DNA of 64,000 bases from Neocallimastix lanati (nom. inval.). Taxonomy: Eukaryota; Neocallimastigomycota; Neocallimastigomycetes; Neocallimastigales; Neocallimastigaceae. A program made the position numbers and the translations under genes. Within the stretch, counting starts at the first letter, position 1. Each line of letters starts with the position of its first letter. The notes under the pieces were generated by a model. It saw only the letters and a program-made list of their open reading frames with translations. It was not told the DNA's origin and searched no databases. Positions 12,373 to 26,812 of this stretch are shown here, piece after piece. Where the stretch lies: positions 431,501 to 495,500 of the forward strand of contig JACVTC010000046.1 of the NCBI GenBank assembly GCA_016946835.1. The letters run 5' to 3'.

Positions 12373-15300
12373 TTAGTCTTCATCCATTTTATCTTCCTTA
12401 GCATCATCACTTCCTTCTTCTTCTTCTTCTTCTGAACCTTCTTCACTATCATCTTCACCCTCTAGTACATTAAATTTAACAGGATATTCTTGATCATCAC
12501 CCATATACGCATCACATAATAAATAAAGGGTATAATTATATTTACCTGGTTCTTCTGGAGCTATAAACTCCAATTTAAAGGAAGAATGATATTGAAGTGT
12601 TGTTCTCTTAATAGCTACTAATTGTTTAGTCTTTGGATCACCAACAACAATCCACCAACCTTCATCCTTCTTACCTGGATAATATGGTGCAATGACAGGT
12701 CCAACATCTGGCTTAACCTTTGGTTGTTTTGATTTTTTACCATCAACATCCATCTTACCTTCTTCTCCTTCACTTTCTTCTTCACTATCTTCTTCTTCTT
12801 CATCTCTTTCTAACAATATCTTAAGTGTAACAGATTCACCTGCAACAATTTCATCCTTATCCACAATTTCAAAAGATAAATCAACATTTGGATATCTATT
12901 AACGTATCGAGCTACTTCTGCTAATTGTTTATTATTCATTTTAAGACACTTATTTCTAACATCATCTTCCATTTCCATAATATCAAAGACACTCTCACCA
13001 GCATCAGCATCTTCACATCTCTTTATAACATCCTTAGTAAAGAATGGAATTTGCTTTAACGGTGAATCATGATTCCAAACAGCTTGTACACACATTTGGC
13101 AAAGCTCCATACAATTAAGAGCAGTGGTAAGCCAACCATTACTACTAATAACATCAACAGCAGCTTGAATTAATGGAATAATCTTATTAAGAATAAGTTT
13201 TTGATCAAATTCTAAATCTGGTGGAAGTTGAAGTCTTGAGAAGTGAGCTTGTAACAATATATTTGTTTTAGTGTGTGAATCATGGAAGTTAACATTTGAA
13301 TATTTAACTGGACAATGCTCATAAATACGACGAATAACAGTATCTTCTCTGTGACGGATTGGAATATCTTCAAATTCAGCCGCAGCACTTAAAATTTCCA
13401 TTAATCCCTTAAATCTAGTATTCTCAGACAAACTCATACTGAACATTTCAATAGTAACATAGTTAATGTAATAATATGAAGCAACCATACCTAAATTTAG
13501 TGGACTGATATCCATATCATCTTCAATAGTAATACATTTACTTTTTTGTAAGTCAAATAATGTATTTTCAACCAATTCAGAAAGATAATCACTAATATGA
13601 CGATGAGTTACACCCTGAAGACCATAATAATTTGGATTAAGAGACATACGACGGTATAAGAAAGTCCATGTCAAATAATCTACTGCATCTTGTTTATTTT
13701 CAATAGTCTTTGTTACAATTTCCGCATTAAAATGATCATGAAGGAAATGATTCAAATGACTCTCTACTGGAAGAGCTTCATAAAGGAATTTTTTATAGAA
13801 ATCCTTCTTTACACTTTGACACATTAAATAGCAACGTCCGCTTTCGCTATTAGATGGTTTACAAGCACGTCCCATCATTTGTAAAACATCTATAACTGGA
13901 TAATCAACATAACGATGTTCCTTACCAGCATAGTATTGGGTGCCCATTATAACAACCAAACTACTACGAATATCAATTTCCCATGATGTTTCACGACTAG
14001 CAACAACAACTTGAATTGCACCAGCATGGAACAAATGTTCAACTGTTTGTTTATCTGATTTTGATAGAGCTTCATGATAGAAACCAATACCTCTTGCAAT
14101 AGTTTCTTTCAAAGTCTTATCAGATATTTTTTCAACAAATGGTTCAATTTCTTCTGGTTTACAATGTAAAAATTTTGATTCATCACCATCAGAAGTACAT
14201 AAAGTTAATAAATCAACAGCGGTAAGACAACATTGTTTACGACTTGGAACAAAAACTAATGCTGGCTGATCTTCACCAGCAGTTATAGCAAGATAAGTTG
14301 GTTTAGTCATGGCTATCATCAAACTAGCAAAGTGTGGAATTGAATACCCTTGAATATAAATTTCTAAAGGAACAGGTCTAATATTTGGTTGGAAGTTATA
14401 AATAGAATGGCTATTAGCTCCTATCCATTCACCAAGATCTCTAGCATTAGCTAAGGATGCACCTAAAGTAACAATACGAATCTTATTACCTGTTTGAACA
14501 CTAATATAACGCATTCTTGACACAATAACTTCAATGACTGGTCCAATATCACTACCAATAAAGTGAATTTCATCCATAATAAATAAACCAATAGTTTGAA
14601 TGTTACGACGTTGCTTCCATCTTCTGGATAACATATCCCACTTCTGTGGAGTAGAGAATATAATATCACCCTTTTCTAAAAGTTTTAAATCAGCTGCAGT
14701 TTCACCAGTTAATACGACAATATTTTTACCACCGAGTAAGTTACCCATTTTAGACTTCCATTCACGTGCTTTTTGATCAACAATTTCTTCATATGGTGCT
14801 ACATAGACACATCTTGCCTTTGGATTAATAGCCCAGAGTCTTAATAAAGCAAATTCGGCACAAATGGTTTTACCACTACCTGCAGAAGCACCGATAAATG
14901 TATTATCATCAGTATTATAAAGTGTTTTAAATACTTGTGTTTGAATTGGATTAAAGTATTTCAATTCTTTATTATAAATAGCTTCATACTCTGGATTCTT
15001 TAAGGAAGATACTGGTAATGGTTGAAGATCTAACAAATCAGTATGTGGTGGGTATTTTTCTGGTAATATTAAATGTCTAAAGGAAACTGGTAATCTTGTT
15101 TCAGAATGAAGCCAACGATCACTAATAACACTAATAAAGTAATTTGGTGGAAGAGGATCAAATAATGGGACAGTAAAAGTAATAGTATGATCTTCTTCTG
15201 CATATTGTTCCTTCAGAATAAAAATATCTTGGAATAAAATATGTTCACTATCAACATCTTCTACGAGAATCCAGAATGGCTCCGCTGCCCCTTCATGAAC

Positions 15301-18300
15301 CTTTGGATCAAACTGGAAATCTGGAGTAATAGTTAATTCAATTCTTAACAAAGAACGGGTAATTGGTTGAACATGAGCTTCTAATTCTAATTTAGGGAAT
15401 TGATGAACATACTTGTAAATTAATTTTCCTGCTTTTGGAAGATGTGCTAATTCTCCAAGTTCCTGTGGATTTAAATCATAATATCTATCCCATGAAAATT
15501 CCTTCTTTTCCAATCTTTTTATAATATCATATGGAATATCTTTAAATTGCCTTAATGGATTCATGGATAGCCAAATACGATGAGTAACCATTTTACAAAG
15601 TTCTAACGCTTTTCTTGATAACTGAGCCCATTCACGTTTAAGACAAATTTCAAATATTGCCCTTAATATTCTACCTGCACTTTGAGTTATATATACCATA
15701 TCAGCCATTAACGCAAAACCTTCTAGCTTTAATTGAGAAATATAAGCTTGAAGAAGGACATTCGTCTTTGCAGTAGGTTCTTCAACACTTTCCTTTACTG
15801 GTATAGGTACTCTTTCAAGTAATTTTTGTAATTCTAATTTTTCTTCTTCTCTAACAGGTATATATTTAAATTCATCAGATAAAGCAAATACTCTGAATAA
15901 ATCAACAATACTCATCATTGGTTTCAAATGCTGATTATAAATTGACATAGAATTATGTGAAATGTAGTAATGACTTGCAATACGACCAAGTTCAGTAACT
16001 TGTATCTTTCCAAGTTTTTTATCATATTTAATTAAATTACATTTATCTAAAGTAATTGCTGCACTATGAATTAAATCAATTCTTTTTTGTTCCAAGAATG
16101 GATCTTCTTCTAATTCTTCTTGAGAAATACCATATAAACCTGGATTTCTAAGCATTCGTACATATAAATAAGTATAACCAAGCCATTGAACAGCATCATC
16201 ACGATTTCTAATTGTACCTAATACTACTTCAGCGTTTAAATTATCAGCCAAACGCTTCATGAATTGTGATTCAATTGGTAATTGTTGATTAAGTAATGAA
16301 AGATAGTACTGTAGTTCAGTTTGGGAAGTTATAATAATACCCTCACCATTTACATCATATTGTGGACGACCAGCACGACCTAACATTTGAAGAATATCTT
16401 GTGGTGAAAGTTCCACCCAACTACCTTTTTCAGGTGAATAAACCTGTGTACCCTTAATAATAACAGTGTGTGCTGGTAAATTAACACCCCAAGCTAAAGT
16501 TGCAGTAGAAACAAGAACTTTAACATAACCATCAGTAAAAAGATCTTCAACTAATGTACGATCAGCACGTGTCATACCAGCATGGTGAATAGCAAAACCA
16601 TATGGAAGAATATCCTTTAAATCTTCATTCTTTACTGTTGCAGATTCACTTTGTAAAATTTCCTGACTAGCGGAATCATTTTTCAATATTTGTCCAATGG
16701 TATCCTTTTCAATAGCCATATCACGAATAATCTTAGCTGTACGTGCTGTTTCCTTACGAGAATGTGTAAAAATTAAAATTTGTTCTTTACCAACAGATTC
16801 CATAACCTTATCATAAGTTATTTCATTCATTAAATGATAACGTTTAATAGCTTTTTTCTCTGAAATACCAATATATTGTTGATTTAATGGACATGGACGA
16901 TAACTATTATCAAAGAAAAATAAACCAGTTTTAAGATCTACCCTAAGGAAAGTGGCAACATCAACATAATTCGGTAAAGTTGCACTAAGGCCTACAAGAC
17001 GAACATATTCTTGAGTTTGTTCAATTTGTCTTAAAGTTCTACTAACAATACTTTCTAACACTGGACCTCTTTCATCATGTAACAGGTGAATTTCATCAAT
17101 AATTAATAAACGTACTAAATTAGTATATGATTTATCTGATCCTTTACGAGTAATAATATCCCACTTTTCTGGTGTGGTTACAATAATTTGAGTTTCAGTA
17201 ATCTGTTGCTTAGTTAATTGACGATCACCAGTTAATTCTGCAACCTTAATATTAAAATGTTTTAAACGACTTGAGAAGTTTCCTACCATTTCTTGTACTA
17301 AAGCTTTCATGGGAGCAACATATACAATCTTAAAGGAATCCATATTAATTTCACCAGTTTTTGGATTACGATTTTTATTAATTTCTCTAAGAATGGTCAA
17401 CATAGCAACATTAGTCTTACCAGCACCAGTTGGTGCACAAAGTAAAAGGTTTTCATCGCTTGAAAAAGCAGTAGGATATACACGACTTTGTACTCTATTT
17501 AAACTTTGCGCATTTGGAAAACCTGGTCTGGCCCATTCGGGTAATTCGGATATTGGGATAAGCTTTTCGTCATCTTCAAATTTTTTTGGTTTTGGAGCTG
17601 GAATATGAATTTCTTCATAATTACCATTTGAACGTTTGAAAGATCCATTTGGGAGCTTACATTTTTTATTGGACATTAAATGATTACCTTGGGTAAATAT
17701 AAGTGATTCTATATCAATATTTTGTTTTGGCGCTAATGTTTTACCCTTTGATTTTACTCCAGCTGAAACTGTTGCTGATGCAGATGGTGGTAATGGTTTA
17801 TTTGGTTTATTATCCAATTCCATAGAATCTTCTACAACACCTTTACGATGTTTTTCTTCTATTTTTTGAGTTGGCGCATCACTCAATTGCTTTAAAATAT
17901 ATTCTTTTCCATTTTCTGACATTTCTTTTTCTATACCTATACGTTCAACAGGTGTTGCACGAGCAAGTTTTGTACAATATACAATAACATCTCTATTTCT
18001 TGTTAATAATTTCACTAACTCAAAATTATCGTAATCAAAAAGATTCATTAATTCATTTTCACAATCACGAGGATCTGCTGCTGAAGATAAAATATTGAAT
18101 GTTTGTGAAGTTTTTTCTTGTGCAGTGTGGGCATCATGATAGTATGTAGAAATTTTTCTTTGAAGCCAGAACGCATCAACATCATGTGGTTGAACAGCTT
18201 CTGGCTCATTACTACCTGAACCATTGAAATTCATTTTTGATTCAGTATGAATAACAGTTGTAAAATCATCACCTTCCTCATCACCTTCTTGTTCTGATTC

Positions 18301-19438
18301 ATCATCACCTGTTGCAGTTTTTAAAAACATATCTGTTGTAGTCTCTTGACCTTCTTCTGAATCAACGGAATCATCATCTCTAATTTCATCTTCATCATCT
18401 TGTAAATCTTCATCTTCATCAAATACGACAGCAACACCATATTCTTCATCAATAGCAGTATCCCTTGCCATACCATCTTCATCATTTAAATTTTCATTTT
18501 GATCTTGATTATAATCTGTAATTTGCTTTCCTAAATTAACTAAACGTGCGAATTGATCTGACGATAATTCACCTATAATCTCTTCTATATTCTTTTTTTT
18601 ATCAAAATCTTTTAAATTTACATCTTTTAAAATTGAAATAACTTCATCTGTTGCATCTCTTAAAACATCTTGTTGAATATCTCCAAGATTTTTTTGAATA
18701 AATGATAATAAAAATTCATATGCTTGTTGAGTTTCTTTTGTTTTTGGCTGATATGATAATCCCTCAAAATTATTTGTTGCTGATAAAATATCTTCATGCC
18801 CTAAAAATAAACTATAATAATTAATTATGAAAAAAAAAATATATATATATATATATTTTCAATTGTAATATAAAAAAATACAATAATAATTACAATAATT
18901 TTATATATAAAAAAAGTAGATTAAATTATAATAAAATTTTTTGAAATAAGTAATTAATAAATTTTATTTTTTTTTAATATTACAAATTAATAACAAATCA
19001 TTAAAAAAAATTAACAAAAAATAATATAATTTTTATATAATTTAACTAATTATTTTATATTTTTATATAATGATCATAAGAAATTCATTATATTTTAATT
19101 TTTAACCTTTACTAAAATTTATTATAAAAATATTACGATTAATACCTTTCCTTTTTCTTTTTTTTTGGTCTTTCTAATGAATCTAATGAACTATATCCTT
19201 TTTGTTTGCGTTTTTCTTCTCTTTCTTTCCTTCTCTTATCTCTTTTTTCTTTTTCTTCATTAAACGTTCTTTGAGCTCTATCACCAAAATCTTTTGGATT
19301 AATTTTTCCCCATAATGATTCTGGTTCACCACTTGGTTCTTGATTACGACGTGGTAACGATGAACGATCTGCTTGTAATACAAGATTACTATTAGCAGTA
19401 TATTGATATTGTGTTTGCTTTTGTATATTTTCGGCCAT
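12373..19438 (-). CDS. BRR2: Brr2, U5 snRNP ATP-dependent RNA helicase
   Basis: Two exons, 19438-19146 and 18811-12373, coding 2243 aa. Brr2 unwinds U4/U6 during spliceosome activation. Exon 1 carries the family N-terminus ([21 protein letters not shown]). Exon 2 continues with [18 protein letters not shown] and [11 protein letters not shown], the Brr2 plug region. The N-terminal Ski2-like cassette is complete: CAPTGAGKT near residue 560, [23 protein letters not shown] and [12 protein letters not shown]. The C-terminal cassette near residue 1400 has GASAGSGKT and MDEIHFIG but [11 protein letters not shown] in motif VI, as expected for the regulatory, poorly active cassette. Two Sec63 units follow. 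Oddities are an acidic insert near 12760-12810 inside the last Sec63 beta domain and an acidic C-terminal tail. A nearer AG at 18801-18802 breaks the frame, so the acceptor at 18812-18813 is used. Confidence 0.97.
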
Positions 19439-21696
<2,258 letters not shown>

Positions 21697-24009
21697 ATGC
21701 CTATTAATCCAGCTCTAATAAGAAGGAAACTTCCTGAAAATTCTGTTTTTAAAAATATTCAAAGATTGTATGGTGATGAAAATGCTGTTAAAAAGTTGAA
21801 TAATATGAAAAACAATACTTCTTCATTAAATAAAGAGTCTAATTCACCAACAAGTAAAAAAACAGTTTATTTTACCGAGGCTAAAAAAACAAATGTAAAT
21901 AATGAACCATGCTTTTGCCCAGAAGAAATTAATAACCAAAACAATTCGAAAGAATCGAAATTAAAAAATTCATTTTCAAATGAAGTAACAAAAGATGATT
22001 TTCAAAGTATTTTATTAAAATTAAAAACTGAAACTAAAGATTATATTATTGTTCGTAGTTCGTTATTAAATTTATTAGAAAGTTTAATATCGAATATGCC
22101 TACTAAAGATCATTTAAAACAAATGCAAGAAAATATGATGTCAATGAATGATAGAATAATACAATTAGATAATTTAAATCGTAATAAAGATAAAAAAATA
22201 GCTTCATTAGAAAAAGAATTAACTAAAAAGAATAATAATATTTCCGAATTAGAAAATGAAATTATTCAATGGAGAGGTAATATTGATAAATTAAAAGGTC
22301 AAATAAAAACATTATCCGGTTATATGGAAGAATTAGAAAAACGTGAAGATAAAAACAACGACCTTATTAATGATAAAAATAAAAAACTCGATGACTATAA
22401 AAATATGTTAGAAGATAATAAGAAAGAGATAAATGGTTTAATGAGTAAACATGATAATGAAATCAAAAAAATAAGATATAGTTTAGAAGAATGCAAGAAA
22501 ATCCTTGAAGATCGAGATATTACTATTGAAAATTTACAAAACAAAGTTAAAGATTTACAAAAAAAGAATAAGGAACTTGCTAATAAGCATAAAATTGAAT
22601 TAAACAATAAGAAAGAATTAATACAGAAGAATCAAAATATTCAAAAAATGTTGAATGATTTAAAAAAAAATAAGGACGCTTTATATAATAAATTTAAATC
22701 TGATAGTTTAGAATATAAGAAAAAAATTGATGATTTAAATAATGATTGTGTAATATATGAAAAAAAATTGAATGATTATCAAAAATTATTACAAGATAAA
22801 GATGCTAAGTTAGAGAATTTAAAAAAAAATAATTATGATTTATATGATAAATTTACATCAGATAATGAGAAAAATAAAAAGAAAATTAACAAATTAAATA
22901 ATGAATGTGTGAATTATGAAAAAAAATTAAAAAATTATCAAAAATTATTGAAGGATAAAGATTTGAAGTTAGATAATATGAAAAAAAATAACGATGATTT
23001 ATCTGATAGATATGACTCAGATAATAAGAAGAACAAGAGGAAAATTGATGAATTAAATAAGAAAAATACAAATTATGAAAAGAAATTAAAAAATTATCAA
23101 AAATTATTAAAAGATAAAGATTTACAATTGAATGATTTGAAAAAAAATAATAATGATTTATATGATAAATATGATTCCGATAACAAAATGCACAAAAAAA
23201 GAATCGACGAATTAAATAATAAAAATGCAGATTTTGAAAACAAATTAAAAAATTACCAAAAACTACTATCAGATAAGGATTCTGAATTAGATGATTTAAG
23301 AAAAAATAATGATATTTTATATAGTAAATATAATTCATTTCATAATAAACAAAATAAAGAAATAAATGGAATAAATAATAAAAATAAAAGAAATATAGAT
23401 GATAAAAATATATTAAGTAATGGAAAATATAACGATTGGAAGAAAAATAATAATGATACATATAATTATAATAGTAATGATAGTAGCAGTAATAGTGATA
23501 ATAGTGATAGTAGTAATAATAGTGATAGTAGTAGTATTAGCAGAAATTTTGAAAAAATATTAATGAATTATCAAAATGTATTTAATGGAATTGGTCCAAA
23601 ATTAAATAACTCAAGAATGGGCAAATATCTCCGATTAAGTAGATTCAACTCTTATAATAAAAAACATAAGGAGAAGGAAGTCAATAAATCAAATAATGAT
23701 TGTACATATAATATTGAAGATATTAATTTAAATAATAATAATCAAAAAGATAAATATCAAAATATAAAAATTAATGAACAATTTAAAAGAATGAATGGTA
23801 AATTAAATAGTATTGAAAATCAATTAAGAAAAAGAGACCGTGATGTTGATAGTTTAATGAGTGATGTTAGTAATGTTGAAAAGAGAGTTAAAATAAATGA
23901 AAAAAGGTGGAATAGAGTTGTTAGATTAACAAATAAATTATATTATACAGTTCATAGTAGGAGAAATAATAATGAAGGCAACAATAGTTCATCTGGTTAT
24001 AGTAGTTAA
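21697..24009 (+). CDS. Lys/Asn-rich coiled-coil protein with 53-residue repeats
   Basis: A single exon of 770 aa; the start follows a poly-A stretch, and no intron is needed. Residues ~120-560 form an almost continuous predicted coiled coil. Within it a 53-residue (159-bp) unit repeats at exact spacing, with the YEKKL...YQKLL..KD phrase at codons starting 22756, 22915, 23074 and 23233, and a degenerate first copy beginning about 22597. After the coiled coil comes a Ser/Asn/Asp tract (about 23476-23545) and a basic C-terminal region (KRVKINEKRWNRVVRL) with a short second coil. No signal peptide or membrane segment. I do not recognise the family. A filament, spacer or scaffold role is the likely reading of such a rod, but that is inference. 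Confidence 0.75.
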   Translation: MPINPALIRRKLPENSVFKNIQRLYGDENAVKKLNNMKNNTSSLNKESNSPTSKKTVYFTEAKKTNVNNEPCFCPEEINNQNNSKESKLKNSFSNEVTKDDFQSILLKLKTETKDYIIVRSSLLNLLESLISNMPTKDHLKQMQENMMSMNDRIIQLDNLNRNKDKKIASLEKELTKKNNNISELENEIIQWRGNIDKLKGQIKTLSGYMEELEKREDKNNDLINDKNKKLDDYKNMLEDNKKEINGLMSKHDNEIKKIRYSLEECKKILEDRDITIENLQNKVKDLQKKNKELANKHKIELNNKKELIQKNQNIQKMLNDLKKNKDALYNKFKSDSLEYKKKIDDLNNDCVIYEKKLNDYQKLLQDKDAKLENLKKNNYDLYDKFTSDNEKNKKKINKLNNECVNYEKKLKNYQKLLKDKDLKLDNMKKNNDDLSDRYDSDNKKNKRKIDELNKKNTNYEKKLKNYQKLLKDKDLQLNDLKKNNNDLYDKYDSDNKMHKKRIDELNNKNADFENKLKNYQKLLSDKDSELDDLRKNNDILYSKYNSFHNKQNKEINGINNKNKRNIDDKNILSNGKYNDWKKNNNDTYNYNSNDSSSNSDNSDSSNNSDSSSISRNFEKILMNYQNVFNGIGPKLNNSRMGKYLRLSRFNSYNKKHKEKEVNKSNNDCTYNIEDINLNNNNQKDKYQNIKINEQFKRMNGKLNSIENQLRKRDRDVDSLMSDVSNVEKRVKINEKRWNRVVRLTNKLYYTVHSRRNNNEGNNSSSGYSS
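22597..23391 (+). repeat. Five 159-bp in-frame tandem repeats
   Basis: Unit boundaries at 22597, 22756, 22915, 23074 and 23233, each 159 bases with no indels, encode 53-residue coiled-coil units. The middle copies are most alike and the outer ones more diverged, as expected from unequal crossing-over acting in the centre. 53 equals seven heptads plus four residues, i.e. one stutter per unit. Confidence 0.8.
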
Positions 24010-24586
24010 ATAAATAATAATATATATTATTTAGGAAAATATATTAATAATAACTAGGTTTTTTAATTAATAAAATTCAACAAAATATATTATATAATTA
24101 AATATTTATTTTTATTTGATGAATTATTATATTTTGATTCATATAATTTTAAATTTTTATAAAAAATTTTAATTATATATATTATAAATTAATAATTTTT
24201 TTTGATAAAATTGATATTAAAACATAATTGGATTATTAAATTTTTAAAAATTTTTTTTAAAAATTTAGATTCTTATTGTAATTATTTAATTTTTTATTAA
24301 TTTATATATAGTACAAATTAATATTTACATAAAAAATAGACTAAAAATTTTAAAAAAATTTTATTATTATTTTTTTTGTTATTTTATTATTTAATTTAAT
24401 TTTATTAATTATATAGATATATACTATTTAAATTATTTTGAATATTAATAAAATGACAGATGTGGAATATATAAGTGTATTAAAAAATGAAAATAATAAT
24501 AAAATTAAAAATAAAAAGTTATAAAAAAAAAAATTTTTTTTATAGATTTAGAAAGATAAATAATAAAAAAATAACTTAAGATATAT
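24010..24586. other. Convergent intergenic spacer
   Basis: 577 bases of A/T-rich sequence between the stops of the coiled-coil gene and the kinesin-like gene. I see nothing in it beyond homopolymer runs. Confidence 0.5.
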
Positions 24587-25028
24587 TTAAGATATAATTA
24601 TATTCTTCTTAGGTATACAATTTATCATATGCTTATGTTCTTTTTTAAATTTTTCCTTTTCAAGGATATTATATGGATCACTTGCACCCATATAATTAAT
24701 TCTTTTATGATCAGTCACTGCTAAGGAATTACGTTTAGATTCATTATGGAAGAAATTTGGAGTAAAAAAATTTGAATGTTCATTGTTTTTTTCGCTTTGT
24801 AAAGTATCAATAGAAATTTGAGAAAGTCTTTTAGATGAATTACTATTATTATTATTGTTATTTTTTTTACTCGAGAATATTTTTGAAATTCTGTGTGATA
24901 ATTTATATAAATTACTGGTTTCTTCTTTTTCTTTTCTTCGTTCAATATTTTCTTTCTTTGGCTGATTATAATTAGAATTGCCTATATTTTCTTTATTTTC
25001 CTTATATGTACTATCATTATACACTGAT

Positions 25029-25063
<35 letters not shown>

Positions 25064-26733
25064 TTGATCAATATCTCCTTTGGAATTCTTTTTTGAAAGA
25101 TAGATTTTACTATTATTATTTATTAGATAAAATGATTTATCATTATAAGTTGAATTTTTCATATTAGGATTTGATGATTCGTTAATTGTCATTTTCATCA
25201 CATTTTCATTATTGCCTTTAATTTTCTTTTCCACTGGAATCTTTCTTTTTTTATCTTTTTGTTTTTTTTCAATACTATTATTAATTTTAATATTACTAGA
25301 ATAATTTATATTAGAACCTTCATAACTATTATTTTTACCATTATTAAAGGTACGGCTTGTATTATTCGAATTATTAATAGTATTGCTATAATTATTCGAA
25401 TTATTAATATAAGTATGAGAATTTAATGGATTATAACTATTTTGCTGTTGAGAATAACTCTTATTATAATAAATAGAACTATTATTATTATTACTATTTT
25501 TATTATTATTAGTTATTGGAATATTATTTATATTAGGACTATTATTAGTTTTTAATATACTAGAGTCATAATTTCTACTACTTTTTTTTATTTTACTTTG
25601 ATTTATATTATTATAATTAGAATTTTGATTATTATGTGAATTATAATAGTTTTTATTATTACTTGGACTGTTATGGTCATCATTATAATCACTATGACCA
25701 TTGACATTGTTTTTATTTTCATTAATATTATTAGGAACTGCATTATTATTGCTTTGTTTAGGAAGGTTATTTATACTATACATACTTTTTCTTTTTGATT
25801 TACTATTATTATTAAATGACTTTTCTATATTTGTATTAGAATAATTATTATTTATACTTAAATAATGATTATATGGTTTAGTATTTGTTTTTTTTGAATG
25901 CTTTTTAATAGAGCTATTTGTAGAACTTATTTCAGACTGAGAAAGATCATATTGATTTATATTATAATTTTCATTATAGGTAAATTTTGTGGAATCATTT
26001 TGTTTTATAATATAAGAAGGAAATTCTTGCTTTTCTGATTCATTTATGACTGATTCGCTATTGCTAGAATAAGAGATTGATTCATGTTTAGATGTAGTAG
26101 ATTCATTTTTAGAAATAGAATCGTCTTCATCTTCTTCTTCACTAGTAATAGTATTTGTTATTTCGGTTTCAATTATATTTATTTCTTGTGTAGTATTAAT
26201 ATTTAGTTCATTTAAAATTTCATTGTTAAGTATCATATTATCATCATCAACTAATGATTTTTGAACTTCATTGTATCCAATGATTGTAGGGTTAATATTA
26301 TTTGAAGATAGATAATTCATTTCATTTTTATGAATAGAAGATGAAATTATTCGACTACTACTATTACTGGATTTCATCTTACTTTTTTGGACAACATGAT
26401 TATCATGACGCTTACTCACAGCATTAGCACTGTTAGGACTACCATAATTACCATAATTATTATAACTGCTATAATTGCCATAAGTATTAGTAATGTAGAT
26501 ACTGTGTCTATTATTTGAATTATTATTATTTGTATTATTAGAATTTATATTTATAGGATTAGTCATGTTTATATTGGAATTGATATTTGAATTATAATTA
26601 GTATTATTATTATTGGTTGCATTTTTAACATTTTGAGAATTATTTTTATTATTATTAAAACATTTTTCCTGCTCAATATTAGATCTACTTAAATTTTGTG
26701 ATAAAATTTTTGAACCAGTGTTTCCTAAAGAGA

Positions 26734-26812
<79 letters not shown>

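Noticed and set aside
18799-18802. AG at 18801-18802 as BRR2 exon 2 acceptor
   Set aside because: Joins out of frame with exon 1. The AG at 18812-18813 keeps the frame (total 6732 bases).
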